NCBI GenBank assembly: GCA_947487385.1
Contig: CANKWU010000003.1
Span: forward strand, 1-64,000
Direction of reading: 5' to 3'
DNA length: 64,000 bases
Source: Spartobacteria bacterium
Lineage (GTDB): Bacteria > Verrucomicrobiota > Verrucomicrobiia > Chthoniobacterales > UBA6821
The notes under the pieces were generated by a model, which searched no databases, was not told the origin of the DNA, and worked only from the letters and a program-made list of their open reading frames with translations. Below, piece after piece: positions 46,933 through 55,991 of the stretch; within the stretch, counting starts at the first letter, position 1; each line of letters opens with the position of its first letter. The position numbers and the translations under genes were made by a program.

Positions 46933-47168
46933 TCCCCATCACGCTTTCGTGGTTTGTCTGCGTCTATCTTGCCCTTTTTCTTGCGGGTGTTTTGATCCTC
47001 TGGATAGGTTACGAAATTATCCGCAAGCGCCATGCCAACATCATTGCGCGCGGCCGCATTTTTTGCAGGATCTGCGGTTCGCGGTACACAGACCAATCCA
47101 GAGCCGATCTTCTCCGCTGCCCCGTCTGCGACAGCTTGAACGAGCGTTCAGGCCCGAAGTATTTCTAG
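46929..47168 (+). CDS. Small membrane protein with zinc ribbon
   Basis: This 79-aa protein has one TM segment (about 5-27) followed by CRICGSRYT...LRCPVCDS, a four-Cys zinc-ribbon pattern. Its start overlaps the TonB-like gene stop (ATGA), so it is the fourth member of the exb cluster. The function is unknown; it could be an assembly factor for the complex. Confidence 0.75.
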   Translation: MIPITLSWFVCVYLALFLAGVLILWIGYEIIRKRHANIIARGRIFCRICGSRYTDQSRADLLRCPVCDSLNERSGPKYF

Positions 47169-47207
47169 CCAGAAGCCTGACGCCTCAATAGGGAACAAGA
47201 GGAAAAC

Positions 47208-48635
47208 ATGGCTCGTTCTCAGAAAGGATCCCGCCACTGGTACTGGCTCACCCCACTGATTCTCGTTTCGGCTGCGGTGATGGTGCTGTTGGCGCTGGTT
47301 GTAAGTTGGCTGGAGGGAGAAAAATTTCGCTCTATGGTTGAACAGAAGACGACTGACAAGCTTCACGCAAAGGCAGAACTGGCTCCTGTCCACTGGGCTT
47401 GGATGGCCCTTACTTCGGGGAGCCTTCGGGTTCTTGGATCCGCTGAGACAACGCTCAAGAGCATCGAGTCGAGCGGCGTGCGTGCACGACTGCGCCCCTC
47501 AGCCCTTCTTCAGGGAAGCATAGTTGTTGAGGAGATTGCCCTCGAGCGAACCGTGATCCATCTCGGTGCTGTGACCGCAGTCGAAAGCGAGGTTATTCCC
47601 GCGGTCGTGGAGAAGGACGACGCGCTTCCCAAATGGCTCCCCGTGCAGTTCGTGGTTGAGAAAATTCATAGTGCCACGGCCGATGTGCTGATCGAGCAAC
47701 CCAACGGTGGATCGGTTGACATTCTGGAAACCAGCTTGGACTCGGAGCCTGAGGGCGAGCAGATCCGCTTCGAAGCCCATGGGGGGCGATTGGTGAGTGA
47801 GCGCTTTCCTGACCTGAAGATCTCCATCGAAACAATCCGATGCCGATTCTCCCCCGAAGGGCTCGATCTCACGGGCGCCGATCTTTCCTTTCCGGGCGGG
47901 GGGACCCTTCGTCTGCGGGGAAGCTTTCCCAGCAACGGAACGGAATCACGTCTGAAAGGTCATTGGGAGAACGTCAACTTGGTTACCTTGATGCCGGCAC
48001 TCGAGGGAAAAGTCGTGGGCACGCTGGAAGGGCAAGGAGAGGCAGCTTGGGGTCGTGATGGGATCAAAAGCATTGCCGGCACTGTCAGCGCTCACGATGT
48101 CACCAGTGACAAGATTCCGACCTTGGATAGGTTGGCGCTGTTAACAGGCATGGATCAATTCCGTCACCTTCCGCTTCAAGAGGCACACGCAACTTTTTCG
48201 GGAAATTCAGAACGGACCATCTGGAGTAATGTGGTTCTTGAATCCAAAGGCCTGCTGAAATTCACCGGAGATGCAGAGGTGAGCCGAGAGGGATCACTCC
48301 GGGGGACTTTTCAGGTCGGGATAACCAAGCGGATTGTCGATATGATCCCCTTTGCCGGCCAGATTCTAGGCGTCAACGAGCATGATGGCTATCTTTGGAC
48401 CCCGATGATTGTCGGGGGGAGTCTTTCCAATCCCACGGAGGATCTCTCCCCACGACTCGCCATGGCGCTCGTCAGCCGCGCCGAAGGAGTCGTTAAGGAG
48501 GGAGTCAAAGAAGGGTTGAACATCCTGGGCATCAAGGAGCTGTCGGCAACCAATATGCCGTCAACGAATGCCATCGAAACGCTCGAACAGGGTGCTGGGA
48601 AAGTTCTCGATACCCTGGGCGGTTTTCTTAAGTAG
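47208..48635 (+). CDS. AsmA-like envelope protein
   Basis: This 475-aa protein has an N-terminal TM anchor (about 13-33, 'PLILVSAAVMVLLALVVSWL') and repeated beta-rich segments ('GSLRVLGSAETTLKSIES', 'LDLTGADLSFPGGGTLRLRGSFPS', 'GNLVLESKGLLKFTGDAEV'-like), as in AsmA-type lipid-homeostasis proteins. The C-terminus 'DLSPRLAMALVSRAEGVVKEGVKEGLNI' is amphipathic. It follows the exb cluster by 40 bp and converges on miaA with an 8-bp overlap of coding ends. Confidence 0.7.
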   Translation: MARSQKGSRHWYWLTPLILVSAAVMVLLALVVSWLEGEKFRSMVEQKTTDKLHAKAELAPVHWAWMALTSGSLRVLGSAETTLKSIESSGVRARLRPSALLQGSIVVEEIALERTVIHLGAVTAVESEVIPAVVEKDDALPKWLPVQFVVEKIHSATADVLIEQPNGGSVDILETSLDSEPEGEQIRFEAHGGRLVSERFPDLKISIETIRCRFSPEGLDLTGADLSFPGGGTLRLRGSFPSNGTESRLKGHWENVNLVTLMPALEGKVVGTLEGQGEAAWGRDGIKSIAGTVSAHDVTSDKIPTLDRLALLTGMDQFRHLPLQEAHATFSGNSERTIWSNVVLESKGLLKFTGDAEVSREGSLRGTFQVGITKRIVDMIPFAGQILGVNEHDGYLWTPMIVGGSLSNPTEDLSPRLAMALVSRAEGVVKEGVKEGLNILGIKELSATNMPSTNAIETLEQGAGKVLDTLGGFLK

Positions 48636-49566
48636 GGGTGTCGCCCCCGCGTTCCGAGTCGGATGATTTGAGGAGACGCAAGGCTTCCTGAAACGACGTT
48701 TCGGAATTGATAAAAAGACTCAGGTTCAACTCTGGAAAATCATGTTGGCCGTTGAACCAGGTCATCTGCCGCTTGGCGTAGCGCCGAGTTGCAGAGCTGA
48801 TGGCAGTGATCGCATCATCTCGGCTGATCTCGGCACGAAGGAGCGCTCGGATCTCGCGCAGACCGAGCGTCATTGAGGCTGTCGGTCCAACGGTTTCCTC
48901 CGGAAGCGAGGCGACTTCGTCTTCGACACCGCGATCGAACATCGCCCGGACATTCGCCTCAATACGCGTGTTCAACTCCTCCCGATCACGCGTGATGAGC
49001 AGCGAGGTGATGCCAATTGGCTGGGGTGTTTTTCCCGTGCGCGAGGCAGCAAGTGGCTTGCCGGTCATGAGGACAATTTCCAGAGCACGCGCGACGCGGC
49101 GACGGTTCGCCAGATCCAGAGAACTCGTGGCGGCAGGGTCGAGGGCTTGTAGACGAGCGACCAGTTCCGGGAGCGGGAGGGCTTGGAGTTCCGCGCGCAG
49201 CACGTGGTCGCCAGTGGGGAGTTCCTGAAGGCCGCCAAGTAGAGCCTTGAAATAAAGTCCTGTTCCGCCAACCACGATCGGCCGTTTGCCACGTGCGACA
49301 ATATCATGGATGGCGGGCATCGCCTCACCCAGATAGCGTCCAGTATCATAAGCCTCTGACGGATCGACTGATCCGATCAGGTGATGGGGAATGAGCTTCC
49401 GGGCTGCATCCAAGGGCTGGGCTGTCAGGATGGGGAGGCCTGCGTAGATTTGAAATGCATCAGCGCCAACAATCTCAGCATCAAGAACCTCGGCAAGCCG
49501 AAGAGAAAGATCGGTTTTGCCGGCCCCGCTAGGGCCGGCAATAAGAATGGTTTCCGCAGGAAGCAA
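48628..49566 (-). CDS. miaA: tRNA dimethylallyltransferase MiaA
   Basis: This 312-aa enzyme adds dimethylallyl to A37 of tRNAs reading UNN codons. Seen: P-loop 'ILIAGPSGAGKTDLSLRLA', 'IVGADAFQIYAGLPILTAQP', 'PIVVGGTGLYFKALLGG' and 'SATRRYAKRQMTWF'. Motif DSxQ appears here as DAFQ. Its 3' end overlaps the convergent AsmA-like gene by 8 bp. Confidence 0.95.
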   Translation of the reverse strand: MLPAETILIAGPSGAGKTDLSLRLAEVLDAEIVGADAFQIYAGLPILTAQPLDAARKLIPHHLIGSVDPSEAYDTGRYLGEAMPAIHDIVARGKRPIVVGGTGLYFKALLGGLQELPTGDHVLRAELQALPLPELVARLQALDPAATSSLDLANRRRVARALEIVLMTGKPLAASRTGKTPQPIGITSLLITRDREELNTRIEANVRAMFDRGVEDEVASLPEETVGPTASMTLGLREIRALLRAEISRDDAITAISSATRRYAKRQMTWFNGQHDFPELNLSLFINSETSFQEALRLLKSSDSERGGDTPT

Positions 49567-49599
49567 GGAAACAGAGACCGATGAGAACCGAAAAACTAA

Positions 49600-50265
49600 C
49601 TAGGCTGCTGCTGCCTCGGACGGCGTGGAAGTTCCCGAAGTTTCCGAAGCTTCCGCCGTGTCGCGTCGCTCGGAGCGCTCGCTGCGGCTCTCGGCCACGG
49701 CCTTGGCGCCGCTGACCACGAGCTTACGGGTCATGTATTCCTTGTCATGAAGCTCGGCAACGGCCCTCTTAGCCTCCTCGATGGAAGAGAGGGTGACGAA
49801 TCCGAATCCCTTGGAGCGTTGCGTTTCGCGATTGCACACCACTTCGACGTTCTGAACGGAGCCAACGCCACTGAAGAGCTCGAGCAGGTCGCTCTCACTT
49901 GCATCGAACGAGAGGTTGCCGACATAGACGCGCGGGGTGGTCACCTCAATGCGCTCAGGCTTCCGAGATTGACGGGGAGATGAACTCTCGCGGCGCTCGG
50001 ATTGCGCGCCACGTGGCGTGCGTTGGGGTTGGCCGGTGGCTGCGGGCTTCTTTTTGCCACTCAGACCGAGGAAAGAAAGAAGCTTTGCAAAGAAACCCTT
50101 CTTTTGGACGGATGGACGGTTTGACGCGTGACTGCGCAGGCGTTCCTCGCCACGAGGACTACCCTGAGCGGTTTTGCTGTAGCTGGATTTGGATCCGGAT
50201 GAGCGGCGGCGACCGCCACCGCCACTGCGGGAACGACCACCGGTAGGTGAATAATTTGAGGACAT
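49600..50265 (-). CDS. RNA-binding protein with one RRM
   Basis: From ATG 50265 the product is 221 aa: a basic Ser/Gly/Arg-rich N-terminus (residues 1-100), then one RRM with RNP2 'RVYVGNLSFDA' and RNP1 'KGFGFVTLSS' (about 105-185), and an Ala/Ser/Thr/Glu tail. Bacterial RRM proteins of this type are common in cyanobacteria and PVC bacteria and often respond to cold. It is followed by miaA on the same strand. The 5' flank of over 400 bp is unusually long. Confidence 0.88.
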   Translation of the reverse strand: MSSNYSPTGGRSRSGGGGRRRSSGSKSSYSKTAQGSPRGEERLRSHASNRPSVQKKGFFAKLLSFLGLSGKKKPAATGQPQRTPRGAQSERRESSSPRQSRKPERIEVTTPRVYVGNLSFDASESDLLELFSGVGSVQNVEVVCNRETQRSKGFGFVTLSSIEEAKRAVAELHDKEYMTRKLVVSGAKAVAESRSERSERRDTAEASETSGTSTPSEAAAA

Positions 50266-50677
50266 GATATGTGTTGTGATAAGGGATCCCTGCGATTCGC
50301 GGCCCGGGACACGTGACCGGGGGTGACGGGGATCAGGACTGTGATGTATCGTTGCGTTTTGTGTTGGTGCCCGGGCGACTCGTTGATCGTAGCCTCCAGT
50401 GTGTCCCGTCCCCTGACTCTTGCGAAAAGGGGCGTGGAGGAGGCTGTTCCGGCCGTTCAATGCCGGGGGAGGTAGCGGAAAATCCGCACCACCTTGCGAC
50501 GGTCGCCGAAATCGGACAACACTCTCTCTCGCACCGAAGAGGCTCCTAGACAAGGCAAATCGGTGGCAAGGGAAGCGCTGAATAAATCCCATGAGGGCCG
50601 CTGCAGAGGATGGGTTGTTTTCCAAGCCGGTGATTTTAGATGCAACTATTTAGCCAATGGGGTGTTTATAAATATGA
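50266..50677. other. 412-bp divergent intergenic region
   Basis: This gap separates the RRM gene (leftward) from the gene at 50678. Open frames here look like noise (Arg/Pro-rich). I see G+C-rich stretches with several short hairpins but no RNA gene I can name. A long 5' leader for the RRM gene is possible. Confidence 0.5.
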
Positions 50678-51694
50678 ATGATCTCTCTTCTCGTCGCCTT
50701 ACCCAGACGGCAGCTTTATCTGGGGATCATCGCCCTGCTGCTGGCCTTCATCCTGATCGCCCGATGGATTGGCAATTGGGGACTGGTGACAATCCATGCA
50801 AAGGATCAACCTCTTGCCAAGGTGATCGCCTCGATCGCCCGTCAAGGGGGCGTCCGCATCGAAAGCTCGCTCGACCCTTCTAGTCCGGTGACCATAAACG
50901 TAGTCAAGGTAACGCCCGTCGAGGCATTGGACAAACTAACAATGGTGACCGAATCCGGGTGGCGTGTCGTCTACCTGGCCGCGCCTACCAAATCAGCAAT
51001 CAATGAAGCTCTCCTTTCGCTTAACGGTACGGGCAAGATCGAAAACTGGACCACCAACTATTACCCGGGGCAAGTGGGATTCTGGGGAGCTGATTATGGG
51101 CATGTTATTGATCCCCGGTTTCTCTCCATTACCTTGGAGGGGCCGGATCCCGATCTAGGAAAACTGCTCGATGAGGCCGCGCAAAAAAGCGGGGTGATGA
51201 CGGCTCTTCCCAAAGATTGGAGACCTGCCGTCGCAACGCTTCCGAAGTCGGGCGCGCTTGGCAAGGTGATTCCCTCCCTGATCAAGAGTGAACATGGCAA
51301 AGTCGCTGCCTTCCTCTATCTTGCGGAGCGTCCCCGTCGATTGGGCGACGACCAAAACCAGCAGGCAGAGTCCTCACGCGGTTGGGAGAGGATGAACCCG
51401 GAGTGGTGGGAGCAACGCCAGAGGGCTCAGATTGGGCTCCTTCCTGCACCCGAACAGGAAGAAGCTAAGAAAAAAATGGCTGAAAGGAATACGCTTTTTG
51501 CCGAAATGCAGGGGCTCACGCGCGAACAACGAAGAGCAAAATGGCAGCAGATGATGTCCAATCCCGACACACTCCTTCAGATGCAGGATCAACTGCTTCT
51601 ACGCCAGACAAAGCGGACACCTGAGCAGCAAATCAGCCGTGCGGTTGACTACATCAATCGCAAAGCTGCGGCCCAAGCCGCGCAAGGACACTGA
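50678..51694 (+). CDS. Membrane-anchored protein with STN-like domain
   Basis: This 338-aa protein has an N-terminal TM segment (about 10-32, 'RQLYLGIIALLLAFILIARWI') followed by 'HAKDQPLAKVIASIARQGGVRIESSLDPSSPVTINVVKVTPVEALDKL', which looks like an STN/secretin N-domain. The C-terminal third is charged and helical ('EEAKKKMAERNTLFAEMQGLTREQRRAKWQQMM'). It lies 2 bp before a prepilin-like gene, suggesting a link to type II secretion or pilus function. The specific role is unknown. Confidence 0.65.
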   Translation: MISLLVALPRRQLYLGIIALLLAFILIARWIGNWGLVTIHAKDQPLAKVIASIARQGGVRIESSLDPSSPVTINVVKVTPVEALDKLTMVTESGWRVVYLAAPTKSAINEALLSLNGTGKIENWTTNYYPGQVGFWGADYGHVIDPRFLSITLEGPDPDLGKLLDEAAQKSGVMTALPKDWRPAVATLPKSGALGKVIPSLIKSEHGKVAAFLYLAERPRRLGDDQNQQAESSRGWERMNPEWWEQRQRAQIGLLPAPEQEEAKKKMAERNTLFAEMQGLTREQRRAKWQQMMSNPDTLLQMQDQLLLRQTKRTPEQQISRAVDYINRKAAAQAAQGH

Positions 51695-51696
51695 TC

Positions 51697-52257
51697 ATGA
51701 AGGGCTGCACCGCATTCACCATCATCGAGCTACTGGTCGTCATTGCCATCATCGGCATGCTGGCGACACTAATGCTTCCTGCCATTGAAAACTCCCTTCA
51801 GAAAGGGAAACAGGCGAAATGCATCAGCAACCTTCGCCAGATCGGGGTCTCTGTGCAGCAATATGTCGCTGACCCGGACAATAACCAACAGTTCCCTCCG
51901 ATCTACTACGTGAGCAACTCAACGACAGCTCAAGCAGCTACTAGCGGTACTCAGGGTACAAATACACTGCAACCCCTTGCCTGCCTCTCCAACTATGGTG
52001 TGACGCTGGCGCTCCTCACGTGCCCAGGAGATGCATCACCCGATCCGAACTACGGTAGCTATATATGGTCTCCCGTGGCTCAGGGAGACACGCCTCAAAA
52101 CTTCGTTTACTATGGACGGGGTCAGGTCTTCACAATTAACAATCTGAGCCGGGTGGCTATTTGCTACGACAAAGGCTATCTACATCCCGGCGGATCGATG
52201 GGCACGGGCAGCTTCGATGTGCTTCGCGCTGACGGCCATGTGGATACCAAGCCGTAA
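51697..52257 (+). CDS. Type IV prepilin-like (pseudopilin) protein
   Basis: This 186-aa protein has a class III signal sequence, 'MKGCTAFTIIELLVVIAIIGMLATLMLPAI', with cleavage expected before Phe; Ala rather than Gly precedes the cleavage site, as often in PVC bacteria. The rest has a pilin-like globular part ending 'FDVLRADGHVDTKP', the terminal DG pattern of the DUF1559-like/H-x9-DG prepilins abundant in Verrucomicrobiota. It follows the STN-like gene by 2 bp. Confidence 0.9.
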   Translation: MKGCTAFTIIELLVVIAIIGMLATLMLPAIENSLQKGKQAKCISNLRQIGVSVQQYVADPDNNQQFPPIYYVSNSTTAQAATSGTQGTNTLQPLACLSNYGVTLALLTCPGDASPDPNYGSYIWSPVAQGDTPQNFVYYGRGQVFTINNLSRVAICYDKGYLHPGGSMGTGSFDVLRADGHVDTKP

Positions 52258-52273
52258 GTTGCTGATGGGGTGA

Positions 52274-52313
52274 GAGGGGCGTGGTTACAATATACCAAGC
52301 CCCTCGCCTCTTT
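52274..52313 (+). terminator. Likely terminator after the prepilin gene
   Basis: GAGGGGC (52274-52280) pairs with GCCCCTC (52299-52305), with an inner GGT/ACC pair, followed by CGCCTCTTTAT. It lies between convergent genes, so it may serve both. The T-run is short. Confidence 0.5.
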
Positions 52314-52339
52314 ATGGCTTCGCGGTTTGAATCGCTTCC

Positions 52340-53347
52340 CTAGACTTCTTCCTCTCCGCGCAGATTGCGGCCCATAAGGGATTTCATCCCTGCCGCCGGA
52401 GTTTTCAGACCCTGAAGAAGGGCTGAGACCTCGTCGATGATCGGAGTCTCCACGGAGAGACGTCCGGCGGCAGCTTGTGCGCTGAACGTTGTCGGGACTC
52501 CTTCCGCCACCATGCTACCCATTGATGAGATAATCGATTCGAGAGACTCTCCCTGACCGAGGCGGAATCCCACCTGATGGTTACGGCTGCGCGGACTGAA
52601 GCAGGTGACCATCAGATCGCCAATCCCACTGAGTCCACCGAAGGTCTCGCGGCTCCCTCCCATGACCATGCCGAGTCGGGTCATCTCAGTAAGCGATCGG
52701 GTCACCAGACCAGTCCGCGCGTTTTCACCCAGACCGAGGCCGTCGGAGACACCAGCTGCGATTGCGAAGATATTCTTGAGTGCGCCACCGAGCTGGATTC
52801 CCCGGACATCACTGCTCGTGTAGGCGCGGAAACTCGTCCCAACGAACAGCTCCTGCACGCTCAGAAGCTTAGCGGCATCATCACATCCGATGACTCCAGC
52901 CGCTGGAATGCCACGGGCGATCTCACCAGCGAGATTCGGCCCGGAGAGAACGGCGATCGTGGCCGAGGGCATCCCTTCAGCAATGACCTGACTCATGAGA
53001 AGTCCTCTTTCCAATTCGATACCCTTGGTGCAGGAAACAAGAAGCGGGTTGCGGTCTCCGCAGACTGCCGCGAGTTGCGAGGCGATCACCTCCAGATATC
53101 TCGAGGGAATTGCCAGAAAGAGAATATCGGATTGCGCCGCCGACAAGAGATCCGCTGTGGGCTTGATCGTGGAGGGCAACACCACCCCGGGGAGATACTT
53201 TGTATTGATTCCCTCACGGACCATGTTTTCCACATGAACCGGATCATGACCCCAGAGTCGGATTTCTCTGTCTGAACGAGCTAGGAGAAGGGCCAAAGCC
53301 GTTCCCCATCCCCCTGCACCGAGAACGCTAACGGTAGGATTGATCAT
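52340..53347 (-). CDS. gpsA: Glycerol-3-phosphate dehydrogenase [NAD(P)+]
   Basis: This 335-aa enzyme makes sn-glycerol 3-phosphate for phospholipids. Seen: NAD motif 'VLGAGGWGTALALLLARSD', 'PLLVSCTKGIEL', 'LSGPNLAGEIARGIPAA', 'VRGIQLGGALKNIFAIAAGVSDGLGLGENAR' with the catalytic Lys, and 'ETFGGLSGIGDLMVTC'. It overlaps plsY by 4 bp, so both steps feeding phospholipid synthesis are coupled. Confidence 0.96.
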   Translation of the reverse strand: MINPTVSVLGAGGWGTALALLLARSDREIRLWGHDPVHVENMVREGINTKYLPGVVLPSTIKPTADLLSAAQSDILFLAIPSRYLEVIASQLAAVCGDRNPLLVSCTKGIELERGLLMSQVIAEGMPSATIAVLSGPNLAGEIARGIPAAGVIGCDDAAKLLSVQELFVGTSFRAYTSSDVRGIQLGGALKNIFAIAAGVSDGLGLGENARTGLVTRSLTEMTRLGMVMGGSRETFGGLSGIGDLMVTCFSPRSRNHQVGFRLGQGESLESIISSMGSMVAEGVPTTFSAQAAAGRLSVETPIIDEVSALLQGLKTPAAGMKSLMGRNLRGEEEV

Positions 53348-53994
53348 GGGTTTGTGGGTCCCATCTTCTTCTCAAAGCGGGGCTCGGTTCCTGCCCGCAG
53401 ACGGGAGATGTTCGAGCGGTGACGCCAGATGGCCAGCACGCACATAAGAAAGGCCACGAGCAGCGTCAGCCAGTCAGAACAATGCATGAAATAAAGGATG
53501 GAGACGGAGAGCGGGACGGCAATGGCCGCTGCGATAGAGGCCACGGAAACATAGCGGGTGATGCGGAAGAAAAGAAGCCACGAGCCAAGGCAAAATAGAA
53601 AGGCCCCGATTCCGAAGAGCCCGACGATCACGCCTGCAGAGGAGGCAATCCCCTTCCCCCCCTTGAACCCCAGCCAGACAGGAAAGCTATGACCGAAGAG
53701 TGCGCAGAGTGCCGCCAAAGCTCCTGGTAAGGAGGCGGGGTTCACCCCGATGGAGCGACCCCACGCAAGCGCCAGCAGGACGGGAAGCAAACCTTTCAGA
53801 AAATCGAGGAAGAAGACCGCATAGCCCCATTTCTTGCCAAGCACGCGAAGCACATTGGTCGCCCCGATATTGCCACTTCCCTTGGTACGGATATCGATAC
53901 CGCAGATCCGTCCGGCGATGAACCCGAACGGGATCGAGCCGAGCAAGTAGGAACAGTTTGCAATCAAGAACCAGGGAGCAAGCGTGGAAAGCAC
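53344..53994 (-). CDS. plsY: Glycerol-3-phosphate acyltransferase PlsY
   Basis: This 216-aa membrane enzyme transfers acyl from acyl-phosphate to glycerol 3-phosphate. Seen: 'SYLLGSIPFGFIAGRI', 'DIRTKGSGNIGATNVLRVLGK' (substrate motif), 'GHSFPVWLGFKGGKGIASSAGV' and five to six TM segments. The product gene gpsA follows with a 4-bp overlap. Confidence 0.95.
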   Translation of the reverse strand: MLSTLAPWFLIANCSYLLGSIPFGFIAGRICGIDIRTKGSGNIGATNVLRVLGKKWGYAVFFLDFLKGLLPVLLALAWGRSIGVNPASLPGALAALCALFGHSFPVWLGFKGGKGIASSAGVIVGLFGIGAFLFCLGSWLLFFRITRYVSVASIAAAIAVPLSVSILYFMHCSDWLTLLVAFLMCVLAIWRHRSNISRLRAGTEPRFEKKMGPTNP

Positions 53995-54039
53995 CCATGG
54001 ATCTCATCATCCGAGGCGAACGGAACAAGAATAAAAAGG

Positions 54040-54154
54040 TGCGTGGGAACGCAGCTTAGTCATGCCGCAGGCAGTCCGAGACCTCAGCGAGGATGGTTGA
54101 CCCGGGAGGATCGCCAAAGAAAAGGGCTCTACTCGGAGGGACATCGTTCCCTCC
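54040..54154. other. Hairpins upstream of msrB
   Basis: TGCGT-GGGA-ACGCA (54040-54053) has the same loop as the structured repeats, but the linker CCCRnnAGGGCGA and further GGGA hairpins are absent, so I only call it a possible decayed copy. GGAGGGA-CATCGT-TCCCTCC (54135-54154) is a perfect 7-bp stem 19 bp before the msrB start and could affect its expression. Confidence 0.4.
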
Positions 54155-54172
54155 CCGTGCTATGATCTAAGC

Positions 54173-54742
54173 ATGATCCTTCGTCATCTCTTGCCCGTGG
54201 CCCTCCTGCTTTCTATGGTTCCATTCATGTCTGCACAGTCGCCTTCCAAAGATATCAACACAGTCGCCGTCCGTCTGATCGGCTCAGATGGCACTCCCGG
54301 ACCAGTCGTCCAGAGTCCCCGCGTTGTAAAGACCGATGCCGAGTGGGAGAAGCAGCTTGGACCTGCCGTCTACCGCGTTCTCAGGGCCAAGGGGACCGAG
54401 GCTCCCTTCTGCGGCAACCTGCTCGATAATCACAAGGATGGCGTCTACTTCTGCGCCGGGTGCAGATTGCCTCTCTTTGCCTCCAGTTCCAAGTTCAACT
54501 CCGGCACTGGCTGGCCGAGTTTCTACCGGCCTTTTGCCAAGGAAAACATCACCGAGATCCGCGATGGAACACTCGGCATGGTCCGCACCGAGATCGTCTG
54601 TGCACGCTGCGGCGGCCACCTCGGCCATGTCTTTGACGATGGTCCGGCTCCGACCGGCCTGCGCTACTGCCTCAACTCTGCTGCCCTGACCTTCAAGGAC
54701 GAAGCCGAGGTGAAGAAGATGGGTGCTGAAGCTGCCCGCTGA
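54173..54742 (+). CDS. msrB: Exported peptide-methionine (R)-S-oxide reductase MsrB
   Basis: This 189-aa protein carries a signal peptide (MILRHLLPVALLLSMVPFMSAQ) and a complete MsrB domain: zinc Cys pairs 'YFCAGC' and 'CARCGGHLGHVFDDG', 'FNSGTGWPSFYRPF', and the catalytic Cys in 'GLRYCLNSAAL'. It repairs oxidised methionine in periplasmic proteins. It is followed after 7 bp by the VIT1-like transporter gene. Confidence 0.94.
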   Translation: MILRHLLPVALLLSMVPFMSAQSPSKDINTVAVRLIGSDGTPGPVVQSPRVVKTDAEWEKQLGPAVYRVLRAKGTEAPFCGNLLDNHKDGVYFCAGCRLPLFASSSKFNSGTGWPSFYRPFAKENITEIRDGTLGMVRTEIVCARCGGHLGHVFDDGPAPTGLRYCLNSAALTFKDEAEVKKMGAEAAR

Positions 54743-54749
54743 CCCCTCA

Positions 54750-55439
54750 ATGAGGCACGCCGAGTTCCACCTCACTCATCGTGTTGGATGGCTTCGAGCT
54801 GCCGTGCTAGGTGCAAACGACGGGCTGCTTTCTACGGCCAGTCTGATTGTCGGCGTTGCAGCAGCAGAGGCGAGCCGAGGCAGTGTGCTAGTCGCCGGGG
54901 TTGCCGGACTTGTAGCAGGCGCCATGTCGATGGCAGCCGGAGAGTATGTCTCCGTGAGTTCGCAGTCCGACACGGAACAGGCCGATCTGGAGCGAGAACG
55001 GACCGAACTTGCCAGCGATTTCGAACATGAACTTGCGGAGTTGGCTTCGATCTACGTGGAGCGGGGACTTGATCAGGGCCTTGCGGATCAAGTGGCCAAG
55101 CAGCTGATGGCAAAAGATGCCTTGGGAGCACATGCTCGTGACGAACTCGGGATTTCTGAAGCCTTTAGTGCCCGTCCTTTGCAGGCAGCATTAGCCTCCG
55201 CTGCGACCTTTGCAGCGGGTGCAGCGATGCCGTTGCTGGTTGTGCTTATTGTGCCTCACAATTGGATTGCCTGGTCGGTGTCGGGTAGCTCCATGATTTT
55301 CCTTGCCATCCTTGGCGCGCTCTCGGCCTACGCGGGGGGTGCTCCGCTTCTCGGTTCCATTATACGTGTTACCTTCTGGGGCGCGCTAGCCATGGCCCTG
55401 ACTGCCGGGGTGGGAGCACTAGTCGGCAAGCCTTTGTAA
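54750..55439 (+). CDS. VIT1/CCC1-family metal transporter
   Basis: This 229-aa protein begins 'MRHAEFHLTHRVGWLRAAVLGANDGLLSTASLIVGVAAAE', the typical VIT family opening, with 'AGAMSMAAGEYVSVSSQSDTEQADLERE' and TM segments in the N- and C-terminal thirds (five in total). Family members export Fe2+ or Mn2+. I use ATG 54750 because conserved sequence starts there. Pairing with msrB suggests a shared role in oxidative or metal stress. Confidence 0.92.
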   Translation: MRHAEFHLTHRVGWLRAAVLGANDGLLSTASLIVGVAAAEASRGSVLVAGVAGLVAGAMSMAAGEYVSVSSQSDTEQADLERERTELASDFEHELAELASIYVERGLDQGLADQVAKQLMAKDALGAHARDELGISEAFSARPLQAALASAATFAAGAAMPLLVVLIVPHNWIAWSVSGSSMIFLAILGALSAYAGGAPLLGSIIRVTFWGALAMALTAGVGALVGKPL

Positions 55440-55496
55440 ATTATTGAGGGAGGTGTCGTGGTGCCTGTATCCTGTAGCCCCTCCCAAGTTACACTC

Positions 55497-55991
55497 TTAG
55501 GCTGAGAGCCACTCCAGATGGCATGATAGCATCACATCCTGGTTAAAATGGAAATACCCCTTGAAGGTTTTGCCCTCGAGCATTCCAGGCAGCCAATACT
55601 GATCATCCTGCCACATGTCGAGGTAGGGAATCGCTGAAGTTTCCATCCAATGAGGGATGGCTTCGTCTGTCTCGACGGGCTCTCCGATGCAATCTTCGGC
55701 GGTAAAAACGACACAATGAAGCGCTAGTCCGTCGACAAACTGGAAGTGAAGCTCTCCGCGCTCCGAGAGATTCAGAGGCGTGATACAGAGTTCCTCCTGA
55801 GTCTCGCGGATTGCGGCTTCAAGGGGGGTTTCGCCGGGTTCTAGGCGACCACCGGGTCCATTGATCTTTCCCGCACCGAGACCGCGCTTTTTCCTGATCA
55901 TGAGGATCTGCTTATCCCTTAGTACAAAGCAGAGCGCGGCCTGCATCGTTGGCTGCCAGTTCTGCCAGAAGGAGGGGTCGTGGGGGTCCAT
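55497..55991 (-). CDS. Nudix hydrolase (8-oxo-dGTP diphosphatase-like)
   Basis: This 164-aa protein contains the Nudix box 'GGRLEPGETPLEAAIRETQEEL', with 'INGPGGR' just before it. The family sanitises oxidised nucleotides; the overall sequence ('ALCFVLRDKQILMIRKKRGLGAGKINGPGG') resembles MTH1-type enzymes. I choose ATG 55991 (MDPHDPSFW); an in-frame start at 56033 would add 14 residues. It is convergent with the VIT1-like gene. Confidence 0.9.
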   Translation of the reverse strand: MDPHDPSFWQNWQPTMQAALCFVLRDKQILMIRKKRGLGAGKINGPGGRLEPGETPLEAAIRETQEELCITPLNLSERGELHFQFVDGLALHCVVFTAEDCIGEPVETDEAIPHWMETSAIPYLDMWQDDQYWLPGMLEGKTFKGYFHFNQDVMLSCHLEWLSA

